A stretch of 42,361 nucleotides of DNA from Novosphingobium sp. (GTDB lineage Bacteria; Pseudomonadota; Alphaproteobacteria; Sphingomonadales; Sphingomonadaceae). Made by a program: the position numbers and the translations under genes. The notes beneath the pieces are model-generated. The model searched no databases. It saw only the letters and a program-made list of their open reading frames with translations, and was not told the DNA's origin. The number at the start of each line of letters is the position of its first letter. The stretch's first letter is position 1. Positions 25,696 through 34,927 of this stretch are shown piece after piece. The stretch covers positions 1 through 42,361 of the forward strand of contig NZ_JADZAT010000002.1 in NCBI RefSeq assembly GCF_020852455.1. Direction: 5' to 3'.

Positions 25696-28675
25696 GCGCC
25701 GCGCCCCCCACGTCTATTCGATCGCCGCGCATCGCGGGTTTGCCGATGCGCTGGTTGCGGGGCTGATCCCGCGCTATGCCGAGCCTGAGCTGGGCCTCGC
25801 GCGGCTAACCCTCCTGCTGCCCAGCCGCCGCGCCGAACGGATCGTGACCGAGGCTTTCGTGCGCCTCTCAGGCGGCGGGATGCTGCTGCCGCGCATGGCG
25901 ATGGTCGGCGATCTTGATCTGGACGAGACCCTGGGTCCGCTGCTCGATCCGCTGGGCGCGGGCAGCGATGTGCCGCCCGCCGCCGACCCGGCGCGGCGCT
26001 GGCTGCGGCTGGCCGAACTGCTGCGCGCGGCGATGGGCGATCAGGCCCCCAAGGCGCCCGGCCTGCTGCGCCTTGCCTTCGAGACCGGACGGACGATCGA
26101 CCGGCTGGCGGTTGAGGGGATCGAATTCGCCGATCTGGTCGAGGAACGTATCGCCGGGATCGTTGGCGCGCAGGCGCAGCACTGGATCGATTCGACCCGC
26201 ACGTTTGCCACGGTGCTGGCGCACTGGCAGGCCGAGCTGGCGTCGCGCGGCGAAGTCGATCCGCCGGTGCGGCGCAACCTGCTGTTCGAACGCGCCGCGC
26301 GCCGCTGGCACGAAGAGCCGCCGGCTCAGCCGATCGTTGCGGCCGGGGTGACCAGCGCTTCACCGGCGCTCGCCCGCTTGCTGCGCGTGGTCGCAGGCCT
26401 GCCAAACGGTGCGGTGATCCTGCCCGACCTCGATCTGTCGCTGGGCGATGATGTGTGGGACATGCTGGGCACTGCGGGGGCACCCTTGAGTGACCGCGAA
26501 GTGCCCTTTGGGGACCGCGATGCGGCCACCCATCCGCAGTACCACCTGAAGCTGCTGCTGAACCGCATGGGGGTGCGGCGCGACGAGGTTGATCCCTGGC
26601 ACCGCGCCGGGCTCGCCGCCGCGCCGCCCGAACGCAGCCGGGCGATTTCGAACCTGTTCCTGCCGCCGCAGGCCAGCGCCAGCTGGGTCGATCTGCCCGC
26701 CGCCCAGCGCCGCCTGTCGGGCGTCCGGCTTATGGAATCGGCGCATCCGGGCGAGGAAGCGCAGGCGGTCGCGATCCTGATTCGCGAGGCGCTGGAGCAA
26801 CCCGAACGCCGGGTCGCACTGGTCACCCCGGATCGCGGCCTCGCGGGCCGGGTGGTCGCGCATTTGCGGCGCTGGAATATCGAGGCGGATGACACCGCCG
26901 GGCGGCCGCTGTCGCAGACCGCAGTGGGCCGGGTGCTGTTGCTGCTGGCCGAACTGGTGGCGACCGCCGCTTCGCCGGTGCCGCTGCTGGCGTTGCTGGT
27001 CCACCCGCTGGTCCGCAGCGGCGAGGGCCGCGCGGAGTGGCTGGAACATGCCCGGCGGTTCGACCTGCAATTGCGTGGTCCGCGCCCGGCTCCGGGGCTG
27101 GAACCGCTGCGCAAGGCGGCGGAAAAGCTGGCCAAGGCTGATCCCGGCGCGGCGGAATGGTGGGCTGAATGCGAGGCGGTGATCGCGCCCCTGCTCGATT
27201 GGGATGAGCAGCTCGGCCTGGCCCTAGCACTCGACCGGCTGGTCGCGGCGGGGGAGGCACTGTGCGGCGCAGACCTGTGGCGGGATGCCGATGGCCGCGC
27301 GCTCGCCGCCATGATCGAGGAGCTGCGCGGCGCGGCGGGAGATGTTGGCACGCAATTGGCCCCGCAGGACCTGCCGGGCGTGCTGCGCGATGCGATGGAC
27401 CGGGTCGCGGTGCGCCCGCCGTGGGGCAAGCACCCGCGAGTGGCGATCTATGGCCTGCTCGAAGCGCGGATGAGCCGGGCCGATCTGGTGATCTGCGCCG
27501 GGCTGGCCGAAGGGACCTGGCCCGCCAGTCCATCGCCCGAACCGCTGTTGCCCCCCGCGGTGCTGCGCGCGCTGGGGGTGCCGGGGGGTGAGTTCCGGAT
27601 TGGCCTTGCCGCGCACGATCTGGCCGGGGCGCTGGGCGCGCCCGAAGTGGTGCTGAGCTGGGCGCTGCGTGATGAAGGCGGGCCGGTGATCCCCAGCCGC
27701 TTTGTGCTGCGGGTAGAGGCGATGCTGGGCGAACTGGCCGATGGCCACCGCGAGAAGAACGCAGTGTCGCTGGCGCGCGAGATCGACCGCGCCAGTGCCG
27801 CGCCGCCCTATCCGCGCCCCGCGCCGCGTCCTTCGCCAGCGCAGCGCGACGTTGCGCTGGCGGTGACCGCGCTTGACCGGCTGCGCGGCGATCCGTTCCA
27901 GTTCTATGCCAGCGCGGTCCTGCGGCTGCGCAGCCTTGACGCGCTCGATGCCGATCCGACTGCGGCCTGGAAGGGGGAGGTGGTGCACAAGGTGCTCGAC
28001 CGCTGGCACCGGGCCGGGGGGCGGGCGGGCGAACTGCTGGCGCTCGCGGCGGAAGAACTGGCCGAAATGCGCGCGCATCCGCTGGTCCGCAGCCTGTGGT
28101 GGCCGCGCCTGCAACGTGCGCTCGAATGGATCGACACGCAGATCGCCGAGCAGCGCGGCGAGGGCCGCGAAGTGCTCAAGACCGAGATCAAGGGCGAAAT
28201 GGACTATCTTGGCGTCAAGGTCCACGGCCGCGCCGACCGGATTGACCGGCTGGGCGATGGCAGTCTGGCGGTGGTCGATTACAAGACCGGCGCGCCGCCA
28301 TCGGGCAAGATGGTCGAGAACGGCTTTGCCTTGCAGCTTGGCACGATCGGCCTGATCGCGGCTGAGGGCGGGTTTGAGGGCGTCGCCGGCGAGCCAACCC
28401 GGTTCGAATACTGGTCGCTGGCCAAGAGCAAGGCCGACCGCGAGCAGTTTGGCGAGATTTCCGAACCAGTGAAGGAAGGCAAGAAGAAGAGCGGGATCCC
28501 GCGCGAGGAATTCCTGTCCAGGACCGAGGAGTACCTGCGCCAGGCGATCCTTGACTACATCAAGGGCGATGTGCCCTTCGTCGCGCGGCTCAACCCCGAT
28601 CTGGGCGGCTACAACGACTATGACCAGCTGATGCGGCTCGACGAGTGGCAGGCGCGGCAGGAGCAGGGCGAATGA
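25688..28675 (+). CDS. addB: Double-strand break repair protein AddB
   Basis: About 995-aa subunit of the alphaproteobacterial AddAB helicase-nuclease, which resects double-strand breaks for RecA loading. The N-terminal half is a degenerate helicase fold (LLPSRRAERIVTEAFVRLSG; PHVYSIAAHRG start; the scaffold GLAEGTWPASPSPEP). The C-terminal nuclease has KGEVVHKVLDRWH, then VHGRADRIDRLGDGSLAVVD followed by YKTG, giving the PD-(D/E)XK signature. I start at GTG 25688, which reaches the conserved PHVYSIAAHRG and overlaps murU by 8 bp; longer in-frame extensions lie inside murU and look like a wrong-frame translation. The stop overlaps the addA start. Confidence 0.93.
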   Translation: MAERRAPHVYSIAAHRGFADALVAGLIPRYAEPELGLARLTLLLPSRRAERIVTEAFVRLSGGGMLLPRMAMVGDLDLDETLGPLLDPLGAGSDVPPAADPARRWLRLAELLRAAMGDQAPKAPGLLRLAFETGRTIDRLAVEGIEFADLVEERIAGIVGAQAQHWIDSTRTFATVLAHWQAELASRGEVDPPVRRNLLFERAARRWHEEPPAQPIVAAGVTSASPALARLLRVVAGLPNGAVILPDLDLSLGDDVWDMLGTAGAPLSDREVPFGDRDAATHPQYHLKLLLNRMGVRRDEVDPWHRAGLAAAPPERSRAISNLFLPPQASASWVDLPAAQRRLSGVRLMESAHPGEEAQAVAILIREALEQPERRVALVTPDRGLAGRVVAHLRRWNIEADDTAGRPLSQTAVGRVLLLLAELVATAASPVPLLALLVHPLVRSGEGRAEWLEHARRFDLQLRGPRPAPGLEPLRKAAEKLAKADPGAAEWWAECEAVIAPLLDWDEQLGLALALDRLVAAGEALCGADLWRDADGRALAAMIEELRGAAGDVGTQLAPQDLPGVLRDAMDRVAVRPPWGKHPRVAIYGLLEARMSRADLVICAGLAEGTWPASPSPEPLLPPAVLRALGVPGGEFRIGLAAHDLAGALGAPEVVLSWALRDEGGPVIPSRFVLRVEAMLGELADGHREKNAVSLAREIDRASAAPPYPRPAPRPSPAQRDVALAVTALDRLRGDPFQFYASAVLRLRSLDALDADPTAAWKGEVVHKVLDRWHRAGGRAGELLALAAEELAEMRAHPLVRSLWWPRLQRALEWIDTQIAEQRGEGREVLKTEIKGEMDYLGVKVHGRADRIDRLGDGSLAVVDYKTGAPPSGKMVENGFALQLGTIGLIAAEGGFEGVAGEPTRFEYWSLAKSKADREQFGEISEPVKEGKKKSGIPREEFLSRTEEYLRQAILDYIKGDVPFVARLNPDLGGYNDYDQLMRLDEWQARQEQGE

Positions 28676-31600
28676 GCGGCGGCGACAAGCTGTTCCCGCT
28701 CACCCCCGAGCAGCGCCCGGCGGTCGATCCGGGCGAAGTCGTGTGGCTCTCGGCCTCGGCGGGGACCGGCAAGACCCAGGTGCTGTCGGCCCGCGTGCTG
28801 CGGCTGCTGCTGCAAAGCGATGTCAGCCCGTCCGAAATCCTCTGCCTGACCTTCACCAAGGCCGGCGCGGCGGAAATGGCGGCGCGGATCAACCGCGTGC
28901 TGGCGCGCTGGGTGCGGCTGGAAGCGACCGCGCTGGCGACGGAGCTGAAGTACATCGGTGCCGATTTCGGGCCGGAAACGCAGGCCCGCGCCCGGACGCT
29001 GTTCGCGCAGGTGCTCGATTGCCCGGGCGGCGGGCTGCGGATCGATACGATCCACGCCTTTGCCCAGTGGCTGCTGGCGGCCTTCCCGCACGAGGCCGGG
29101 CTGGTGCCGGGCGTCAAGGCGATGGAGGACCGCGACCGCGCGCTGCTGCTGCGCGAAGTGCTGGCCGCGATGCTGGTCGAGGCCGAGGCACACAACGACG
29201 CAGCGACGCTGGGCGCGCTGGAAGCGCTATCGGTGCGGCTTGGCCCCGATGCGGTCGAAACCTGGCTGCTGCGCTGCGCCGGGGCGCTTGAGGCGTTCAC
29301 CGGGCCGGGCGGCTGGCAGGCGCCGATGCACACCAATGTGCTGCGCCTGCTGGGCCTGCCAAGCGATGCCAGCGAGGCGGACCTTGCCGCGCTGTGCGGC
29401 GACGACGCGTTTGACGTCGACGGCCTGCGCTGCCTGCAATCGGCCTACAACCGCTGGAGCGCGGCCAGCGCCGAAGGTCCGCGCCAGGCGATTGGCGAGT
29501 GGCTGAGCAGCACGCTGGAGCGCCGCGCGGCGAACCTTGACCAGCTGTGGGACGCGCTGTTCACCCAGAAGGGCGAACTGCGCAACCGCACCAACAAGAA
29601 CCTGCTGTCGTTCGAGGAATTCTTCGTCGAGGCGGGCGAGGGGGTGCGGCAATCGCTGCTGCGGGTGCGCGAACGGCGCAGCCTGCTCGAGCTGGCCCGG
29701 TGGCTGACCCCGGCGCTTGAGCTGGGCCGCAAGTTCGCGCTGGCCTGGGACGATGCCAAGCAGCGCGCCGGGCTGATCGACTTTGACGACCAGATCCGCG
29801 TCGCCGCGCGCCTGCTCAAGACCGAGGCACTGGCCGACTGGATCCGCTACAAGCTGGACCGCCGGTTCGATCACGTGCTGGTCGATGAAGCGCAGGACAC
29901 CAACGAGGCGCAGTGGCGGATCATCGAGGCGTTGACCGGCGAATTCTTTGCCGGCGAGGGCGCCGCGGGCGACAAGCTGCGCACGCTGTTCGTGGTCGGT
30001 GACTACAAGCAGGCGATCTTCCGTTTTCAGGGCACCAGCCCCGAAAACTTCGAGGCAGCCAAGCGCCGGGTGCGCGACGAGATGGCGGGGCTGGCCGGCA
30101 ATGTGCAGGCCTTGCGCGGCAGCGGCAGGTCGCGCGAATTGCAGGAGCGCGGGCTGGGCACGAGTTTCCGCACCGCGCGCCCGGTGCTGGAATTCGTCGA
30201 TATGGCGATTGCCCGGATCGGGGCAGAAAGCTTTGGCCTGAGCGGCGAAGTGGTCACCCACGAAGGCGAGGAGCGACCCGGCCAGGTGGTGCTGTGGCAG
30301 GTCGTCTCGACCAGGGACAGCGACGAGGACGATAGCGCCGCCAACGACAATGCCCCGGTCGGTGACGACGAGGGCGCCGAGACCTGGCTCGACCGCGCCG
30401 ATCGCCAGCTGGCCGACCGGATCGCGCGGCAGGTCAGGGACTGGATGGAGCATGGCTTCCCGCTGGTGAAGGGGCAGCCGGCGGGGCAGGCGCGGCGCGC
30501 CACGCCCGGTGACGTGATGGTGCTTGTGCGCAAGCGCAAGGAACTGGCCGGGCTGATCGTGGCGCGGCTCTATGCCGCCGGGGTGCCGGTGGCCGGGGTG
30601 GACCGGCTGCGGCTGGCCGCGCCGCTGGCGGTGCGCGATCTGATGGCCGCGCTGCGTTTTGCCGCGCAGCCGCTCGACGATCTCAACCTGGCCTGCCTGC
30701 TGGTTTCGCCGCTGATCGGCTGGAGCCAGGAGCAGCTGCTCGAATATGGCCACCGGCCCGAGGGGCAGCGGCTGTGGGATCACCTGCGCCGTCAGCGCGG
30801 CGGTGTGGTCGATGCGGCGACGGGGCAATTGCGCGATCTGCTGGGCAGGGCCGATTTCGAGCCGCCGCAGGCGCTGCTGCACTGGCTGCTGACCGGGCCG
30901 TGGCAGGCGCGCCAGCGGCTGGTCGCGCGGCTGGGGGGCGAGGCGAACGACCCGATCGACGAATTGCTCAACGCCGCCAGTGCCTTTGCCGCCAGCGAGG
31001 TCGCCGCGCTGCACACCTTCATCCGCTGGTTCGATGCGGGCGAGGGCGAGCTGAAGCGCGAGGCGGGCAAGGCCGGCAATGAAGTGCGGGTGATGACGGT
31101 TCATGGATCGAAAGGCCTGCAGGCGCCGATCGTGGTCCTGGCCGATGCCGCCGACAATCCTGACAGCTCGCGCGGCAGCCCGCTCAAACTGATCGATCCG
31201 GCCAGCGATCCCGCATCGCCGCGGCTGATCCCGCTGCCGCCGCTGCGCAAGGATGAGAAGGCCGGGCCGATCCTCGAGGTTGAAAATCGCGCCGCGATTG
31301 AAGAGCGGCAGGAGCACTGGCGGCTGCTCTATGTCGCAATGACCCGCGCGGAAGAGGCGCTGTTTGTGGCCGGATCACTGGGTCCGCGCGAAAAGGCCCC
31401 GGCGGAGGACAGCTGGTACGCACGGCTGCAAGGCCTGTTCCTTGACGAGGAATGGCTGCCCGATCCGATCTGGGGGCGGCGGCTGGAACATGGCGCGGGG
31501 CCGGATCTGGCGGCTCCGCCGGCCGAGGCGCGCGGCGGGCAACTGGCGCTGCTGCCACCCTGGCTAGAGCGTCCGGTAGCGTCCGAACCGCGCCCGCCGC

Positions 31601-32184
31601 GTCCACTGGCGCCATCGGCGCTGGGCGAGGATCGCGCGGTCGATCCGCCCTATCCGCCGGGCTCAGGCGGCGCGGCGGCGCGGCGCGGGGTGCTGCTCCA
31701 CCGCCTGCTCGAACGCCTGCCCGATGTTCCCGTCGCCGATCGCAAGGCCGCGGCGCAGGGCTGGTTGGCGAAATCGGCCGCCGATCTGGCCGCACCGGCC
31801 CGCGCCGAACTGGCCGAGGCCGCGATCCGGGTGCTGGAGCACAAGCACTGGGCCGAACTGTTCGCGCCTGGTGCGCTCGCCGAAGTGCCGATCGCGGCCA
31901 CGGTTGGCGGGCAGGTGGTGGCCGGCACGATCGACCGCCTGCTGGTGCAGCCCGAGCGGATCCGGCTGGTCGATTTCAAGACCGCGCGGCGCCCGCCCGC
32001 CAGCCTTGATGAAGTGCCGGTGGCGATCTTGCGGCAGATGGCCGCCTATGCCGCCGCGCTGGAAGCGACCTATCCCGGCCGCCCGGTCGAGGCCGCGCTG
32101 CTCTATACCGAAGTGCCGATGCTGCTGGAAATTCCGCCCGCGCTGCTGCTGGCGCACAAGCAGGCTTTGGCGCTGGCGCAGTAA
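28672..32184 (+). CDS. addA: Double-strand break repair helicase AddA
   Basis: UvrD/RecB-type helicase-nuclease (1170 aa), partner of AddB. The Walker A is WLSASAGTGKTQVL (Lys34); further helicase motifs are CLTFTKAGAAEMA, VLVDEAQDTNEAQW, FVVGDYKQAIFRFQG, VMTVHGSKGLQAPIVVL and LLYVAMTRAEEAL. The C-terminal nuclease core is AGTIDRLLVQPERIRLVDFK. The ATG at 28672 overlaps the addB stop by 4 bp, so the two subunits are made together. It is the last of six genes joined by stop/start overlaps from divL onward. Confidence 0.96.
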   Translation: MSGGDKLFPLTPEQRPAVDPGEVVWLSASAGTGKTQVLSARVLRLLLQSDVSPSEILCLTFTKAGAAEMAARINRVLARWVRLEATALATELKYIGADFGPETQARARTLFAQVLDCPGGGLRIDTIHAFAQWLLAAFPHEAGLVPGVKAMEDRDRALLLREVLAAMLVEAEAHNDAATLGALEALSVRLGPDAVETWLLRCAGALEAFTGPGGWQAPMHTNVLRLLGLPSDASEADLAALCGDDAFDVDGLRCLQSAYNRWSAASAEGPRQAIGEWLSSTLERRAANLDQLWDALFTQKGELRNRTNKNLLSFEEFFVEAGEGVRQSLLRVRERRSLLELARWLTPALELGRKFALAWDDAKQRAGLIDFDDQIRVAARLLKTEALADWIRYKLDRRFDHVLVDEAQDTNEAQWRIIEALTGEFFAGEGAAGDKLRTLFVVGDYKQAIFRFQGTSPENFEAAKRRVRDEMAGLAGNVQALRGSGRSRELQERGLGTSFRTARPVLEFVDMAIARIGAESFGLSGEVVTHEGEERPGQVVLWQVVSTRDSDEDDSAANDNAPVGDDEGAETWLDRADRQLADRIARQVRDWMEHGFPLVKGQPAGQARRATPGDVMVLVRKRKELAGLIVARLYAAGVPVAGVDRLRLAAPLAVRDLMAALRFAAQPLDDLNLACLLVSPLIGWSQEQLLEYGHRPEGQRLWDHLRRQRGGVVDAATGQLRDLLGRADFEPPQALLHWLLTGPWQARQRLVARLGGEANDPIDELLNAASAFAASEVAALHTFIRWFDAGEGELKREAGKAGNEVRVMTVHGSKGLQAPIVVLADAADNPDSSRGSPLKLIDPASDPASPRLIPLPPLRKDEKAGPILEVENRAAIEERQEHWRLLYVAMTRAEEALFVAGSLGPREKAPAEDSWYARLQGLFLDEEWLPDPIWGRRLEHGAGPDLAAPPAEARGGQLALLPPWLERPVASEPRPPRPLAPSALGEDRAVDPPYPPGSGGAAARRGVLLHRLLERLPDVPVADRKAAAQGWLAKSAADLAAPARAELAEAAIRVLEHKHWAELFAPGALAEVPIAATVGGQVVAGTIDRLLVQPERIRLVDFKTARRPPASLDEVPVAILRQMAAYAAALEATYPGRPVEAALLYTEVPMLLEIPPALLLAHKQALALAQ

Positions 32185-32260
32185 AGCTATCCACAACGAG
32201 GCGTTGCCTTCGCTGCGGCTGCGCCTAAATTGGCGGCAAGACATTCTCAGGAGATTCCCG

Positions 32261-32581
32261 ATGGCCACCAAAGCCGTAACCGATGCCAGCTTCACCGCCG
32301 ATGTGCTCAATTCCGACAAGCCCGTGCTGGTCGATTTCTGGGCCGACTGGTGCGGCCCGTGCAAGATGATTGCCCCGGCGCTGGAAGAAATCAGCGAGGA
32401 ACTGGCCGATTCCGTGACCATCGCCAAGGTCGATATCATGGAAAGCACCGACGTCTCGTCAAAGTACGGGGTCCAGTCGATCCCGCTGATGGTGCTGTTC
32501 AAGAACGGCGAACCCGTGGCGCAAAAGCTGGGCGCCGCGCCGAAGAGCCAGCTGAAGAGCTGGCTGGAATCGGTTCTCTAA
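32261..32581 (+). CDS. trxA: Thioredoxin
   Basis: 106-aa classical thioredoxin with FWADWCGPCKMIAPALEEI (active-site CGPC) and the cis-Pro loop GVQSIPLMVLFKNGEP. It is a general disulphide reductant in the cytosol. AGGAGA lies upstream of ATG 32261. It follows addA after a 76-bp gap, an arrangement common in alphaproteobacteria, and probably has its own promoter as well as read-through. A palindromic repeat starts 20 nt after the stop. Confidence 0.97.
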   Translation: MATKAVTDASFTADVLNSDKPVLVDFWADWCGPCKMIAPALEEISEELADSVTIAKVDIMESTDVSSKYGVQSIPLMVLFKNGEPVAQKLGAAPKSQLKSWLESVL

Positions 32582-32600
32582 GCCACCTATTTCTATTTCC

Positions 32601-32693
32601 GTCACCCCGGACTTGATCCGGGGTCTCGCTTTCCTTCGGTGTCGCGCTGCGGCTCAGGAACCAGCGGGACCCCGGGGTCAGGCCCGGGGTGAC
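32601..32693. repeat. Palindromic repeat element between trxA and the monophosphatase gene
   Basis: Left arm 32601-32625 (begins GTCACCCCGG, ends CCGGGGTC) and right arm 32668-32693 are near-perfect inverted copies of about 25 bp separated by about 42 bp. The GTCACCCCGG...CCGGGGTC pattern is a very common dispersed repeat in alphaproteobacteria. It sits between convergent genes and its right arm runs into the monophosphatase coding sequence, giving that gene its last codons and stop. Confidence 0.85.
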
Positions 32694-33511
32694 GTGTTTC
32701 CCTGGTCGGGCAATTGTGCCAACCGCTCCGCCAATCCATCCCACAGCGCTTCGCTGGCCGCGCCGATCAGTCCCGGCATATGCGCCTCGTCCACCCGGTA
32801 GGGCCGCCCGTCGGGCCGCGCGACCTTGCCGCCGGCCTCGTTTACGAACAGCACACCGGGGGCGTGGTCCCAGGCCAGAGTGCGTTCGAAGATCGACAGG
32901 TCGTTCACCCCCAGCACCAGCCGCGGATACTGTTCGGCGGCGCAGCGCGGGATATCGACCAGTGAATAGTAGGGGGCGATGTGATCCTTCATCGCCGCGC
33001 GCTTGGCCTGGTCCATGAACACCAGACTGATTGCGGCGACCGGGGGATCCTCGCCCGTGGTGCGGGCCGTGATGCGTTCGCCGTCGATCCACGCGCCCTG
33101 ACCGCGCTCGGCATGGACCAGCCGGTCACGCAGCGGATCATAGATCCACCCGGCAATCGTTTCGCCCGCCTCGGCCAGTGCGACCATCAGCCCGAACGGC
33201 GGCCTGCCCGCAGCGAAATTGTTGGTCCCGTCGATCGGGTCGATGATCCAGCACAGCGCATCGCCCAACCGGTCCAGCAGCGCGGGATCGGCGTGGGCAG
33301 CTTCCTCGCCAACGATGGTCGCTTCGGGCAGCAGCTGCGCCAGCCCTTCGGCCAGGATCAGCTCGGCCTCCTTGTCGGCCACGGTGACCACATCGTCCGC
33401 CGCCTTGGCATCGATCTGGTGGCTTTCAAGGCGCTGGTAATGCGGCATCACCGCCCGCGCTGCGGCATCGCGCAGCACGGCCTCGACCGCCTTGTGCAGC
33501 GCGTGGTTCAA
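32678..33511 (-). CDS. Inositol-monophosphatase-family phosphatase
   Basis: 277-aa Mg2+-dependent sugar-phosphate phosphatase of the IMPase/HisN/CysQ superfamily. The metal-site motifs are VGEEAAHADPA, CWIIDPIDGTNNFAAG and, near the C-terminus, LAWDHAPGVLFVNEAGG. Substrate is undetermined: inositol phosphate, 3'-phosphoadenosine phosphate and histidinol phosphate are all possible. The start I use is TTG 33511 (MNHALHKAV), with GGGAGGGGG just upstream contributed by the adjacent palindromic repeat; no ATG lies near the conserved N-terminus. At the other end the last residues (TSPRA) and the stop come from the 32601-32693 repeat. Confidence 0.88.
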   Translation of the reverse strand: MNHALHKAVEAVLRDAAARAVMPHYQRLESHQIDAKAADDVVTVADKEAELILAEGLAQLLPEATIVGEEAAHADPALLDRLGDALCWIIDPIDGTNNFAAGRPPFGLMVALAEAGETIAGWIYDPLRDRLVHAERGQGAWIDGERITARTTGEDPPVAAISLVFMDQAKRAAMKDHIAPYYSLVDIPRCAAEQYPRLVLGVNDLSIFERTLAWDHAPGVLFVNEAGGKVARPDGRPYRVDEAHMPGLIGAASEALWDGLAERLAQLPDQGNTSPRA

Positions 33512-33513
33512 GT

Positions 33514-33615
33514 CCCCCTCCCGCTTGCGGGAGGGGTTAGGGGTGGGTGAGTCGGATTGTTGCGCAAGGTCGCCAAGTGGCCCACCCCCAACCCCTCCCG
33601 CAAGCGGGAGGGGGG
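33514..33615. repeat. Palindromic repeat element between argJ and the monophosphatase gene
   Basis: Arms 33514-33547 and 33581-33615 are inverted copies matching at about 33 of 34 positions. Each arm contains the perfect small palindrome CCCCTCCCGC-TT-GCGGGAGGGG followed by GGTTAGGGGTGGG or its complement. It differs in sequence from the other two repeats in this window. Its inner end supplies the ribosome binding site of the monophosphatase gene. Confidence 0.85.
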
Positions 33616-33632
33616 AGCATGACGTTGACCTG

Positions 33633-34859
33633 TCATGAGCGATAGTCCGCGTTGATCGAGATGTAGCCGTGGGTCAGGTCGCAGGTCCACACCGTGGCGC
33701 GGCCCTGGCCCAGGCCCAGATCGACCTCGATCGAGATATCCTGCCCCTTGAGATGAGCGGCGACCGGAGCCTCGTCATAGTCGGCCAGCGGCAGGCCTTC
33801 GCGCGCGCACCAGGTCCCGCCGAAGCCGATCGACAACCTGTCGCGGTCAGCCGGCTCACCGGCCTTGCCCACTGCCATGACCACGCGGCCCCAGTTGGCG
33901 TCCTCGCCGGCGATCGCGGTCTTGACCAGCGGCGAGTTGGCGATCGCGAGTCCGACCTTGCGTGCGCTTTCATCGCTGACCGCGCCCGAGACGGTTACGG
34001 CGATGAATTTCTGCGCGCCTTCGCCATCGCGCACCACCAGGTGGGCCAGCTGGCGGCAGACATCCTCCAGCGCGGCGGCAAAGGCATCGGCGCCCGGGCA
34101 GCCGGTGCAGTTGAGCTGCTGGTTCCCGGCCGCGCCGGTGGCGAAGGCCAGCACGGTGTCGCTGGTCGAGGTGTCGCTGTCCACCGTGATGCAGCTGAAG
34201 GTGCGCTGGTTGGCTGCGCTCAGCAGTTCCTGCAGGAAGCCAGGGGCAATCGCGCAATCGGTGAAAATGTAGCCCAGCATGGTCGCCATGTCGGGGGCGA
34301 TCATCCCGCTGCCCTTGATGATCGCGGCCAAAGTCACGGTCTTGCCGCCGACCACCGCCGTGGCCATCGCGCCCTTGGCGAAAGTATCGGTGGTGCCGAT
34401 GGTGTTCGCGGCTGCTTCCCAGCCGCATGGTTCCTCCAGCAGGACGGCCTTGATCCCGGCTTCGGCCTTGTCCCTGGGCAGCGGCACGCCGATCACCCCG
34501 GTTGAGGAAACGAAGACCTGTTCCTGCGGGCAGCCCAGATGGGCGGCGACCTGCGCCATGATCGCCTCAACCGCCTCACGCCCGCGATAGCCGGTGAAGG
34601 CATTGGAATTGCCGGCGTTGACCACCAGCGCCCGCGCGCGGCCCTGCGCTACGTTGGCGCGGCCCAGTTCGACCTCGCTGGAACAGCAGACGTTGCGGGT
34701 GAAGACCCCCGCCACCGCCGTGCCTTCGTCCAGCTCGACATAGGTCAGATCGCAGCGGCCCCAGTCCTTGTACCCGGCCCGCGCCACGCGCGGCGTAACC
34801 CCGCCGATCGCGGGCATGGCGGGGAAGGGACGGGCGAGCGGGGAGACCGGGTGTGACAT
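33633..34859 (-). CDS. argJ: Bifunctional ornithine/glutamate N-acetyltransferase ArgJ
   Basis: 408-aa enzyme of the cyclic arginine pathway: it moves the acetyl group from N-acetylornithine to glutamate. ArgJ is an Ntn-type enzyme that cleaves itself before a Thr nucleophile. The motif KGSGMIAPDMATMLGYIFTD is present with Thr193. LVVNAGNSNAFTG and the final THGYISINADYRS are also typical. With N-acetylglutamate synthase activity it can be bifunctional; that cannot be read from sequence alone. It lies alone between a repeat element and the lipoprotein gene. Confidence 0.96.
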   Translation of the reverse strand: MSHPVSPLARPFPAMPAIGGVTPRVARAGYKDWGRCDLTYVELDEGTAVAGVFTRNVCCSSEVELGRANVAQGRARALVVNAGNSNAFTGYRGREAVEAIMAQVAAHLGCPQEQVFVSSTGVIGVPLPRDKAEAGIKAVLLEEPCGWEAAANTIGTTDTFAKGAMATAVVGGKTVTLAAIIKGSGMIAPDMATMLGYIFTDCAIAPGFLQELLSAANQRTFSCITVDSDTSTSDTVLAFATGAAGNQQLNCTGCPGADAFAAALEDVCRQLAHLVVRDGEGAQKFIAVTVSGAVSDESARKVGLAIANSPLVKTAIAGEDANWGRVVMAVGKAGEPADRDRLSIGFGGTWCAREGLPLADYDEAPVAAHLKGQDISIEVDLGLGQGRATVWTCDLTHGYISINADYRS

Positions 34860-34927
34860 GACCCTCGCGCCTTAGGATTCAAGGCGCGAGGGGGCAAGGG
34901 CCAGAAATGCGGTGGGCGAGGCTTGGC

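Noticed and set aside
29227..31317. 696-codon open frame opposite addA
   Set aside because: Antisense to intact helicase motifs of AddA; composition of a shadow frame. Similar frames opposite ahcY, divL and the PLD gene at 15534 were dropped for the same reason.
20987..33615. Palindromic repeats as a CRISPR array
   Set aside because: There are three different sequences, each a single inverted pair between genes, with no regular repeat-spacer units and no cas genes.
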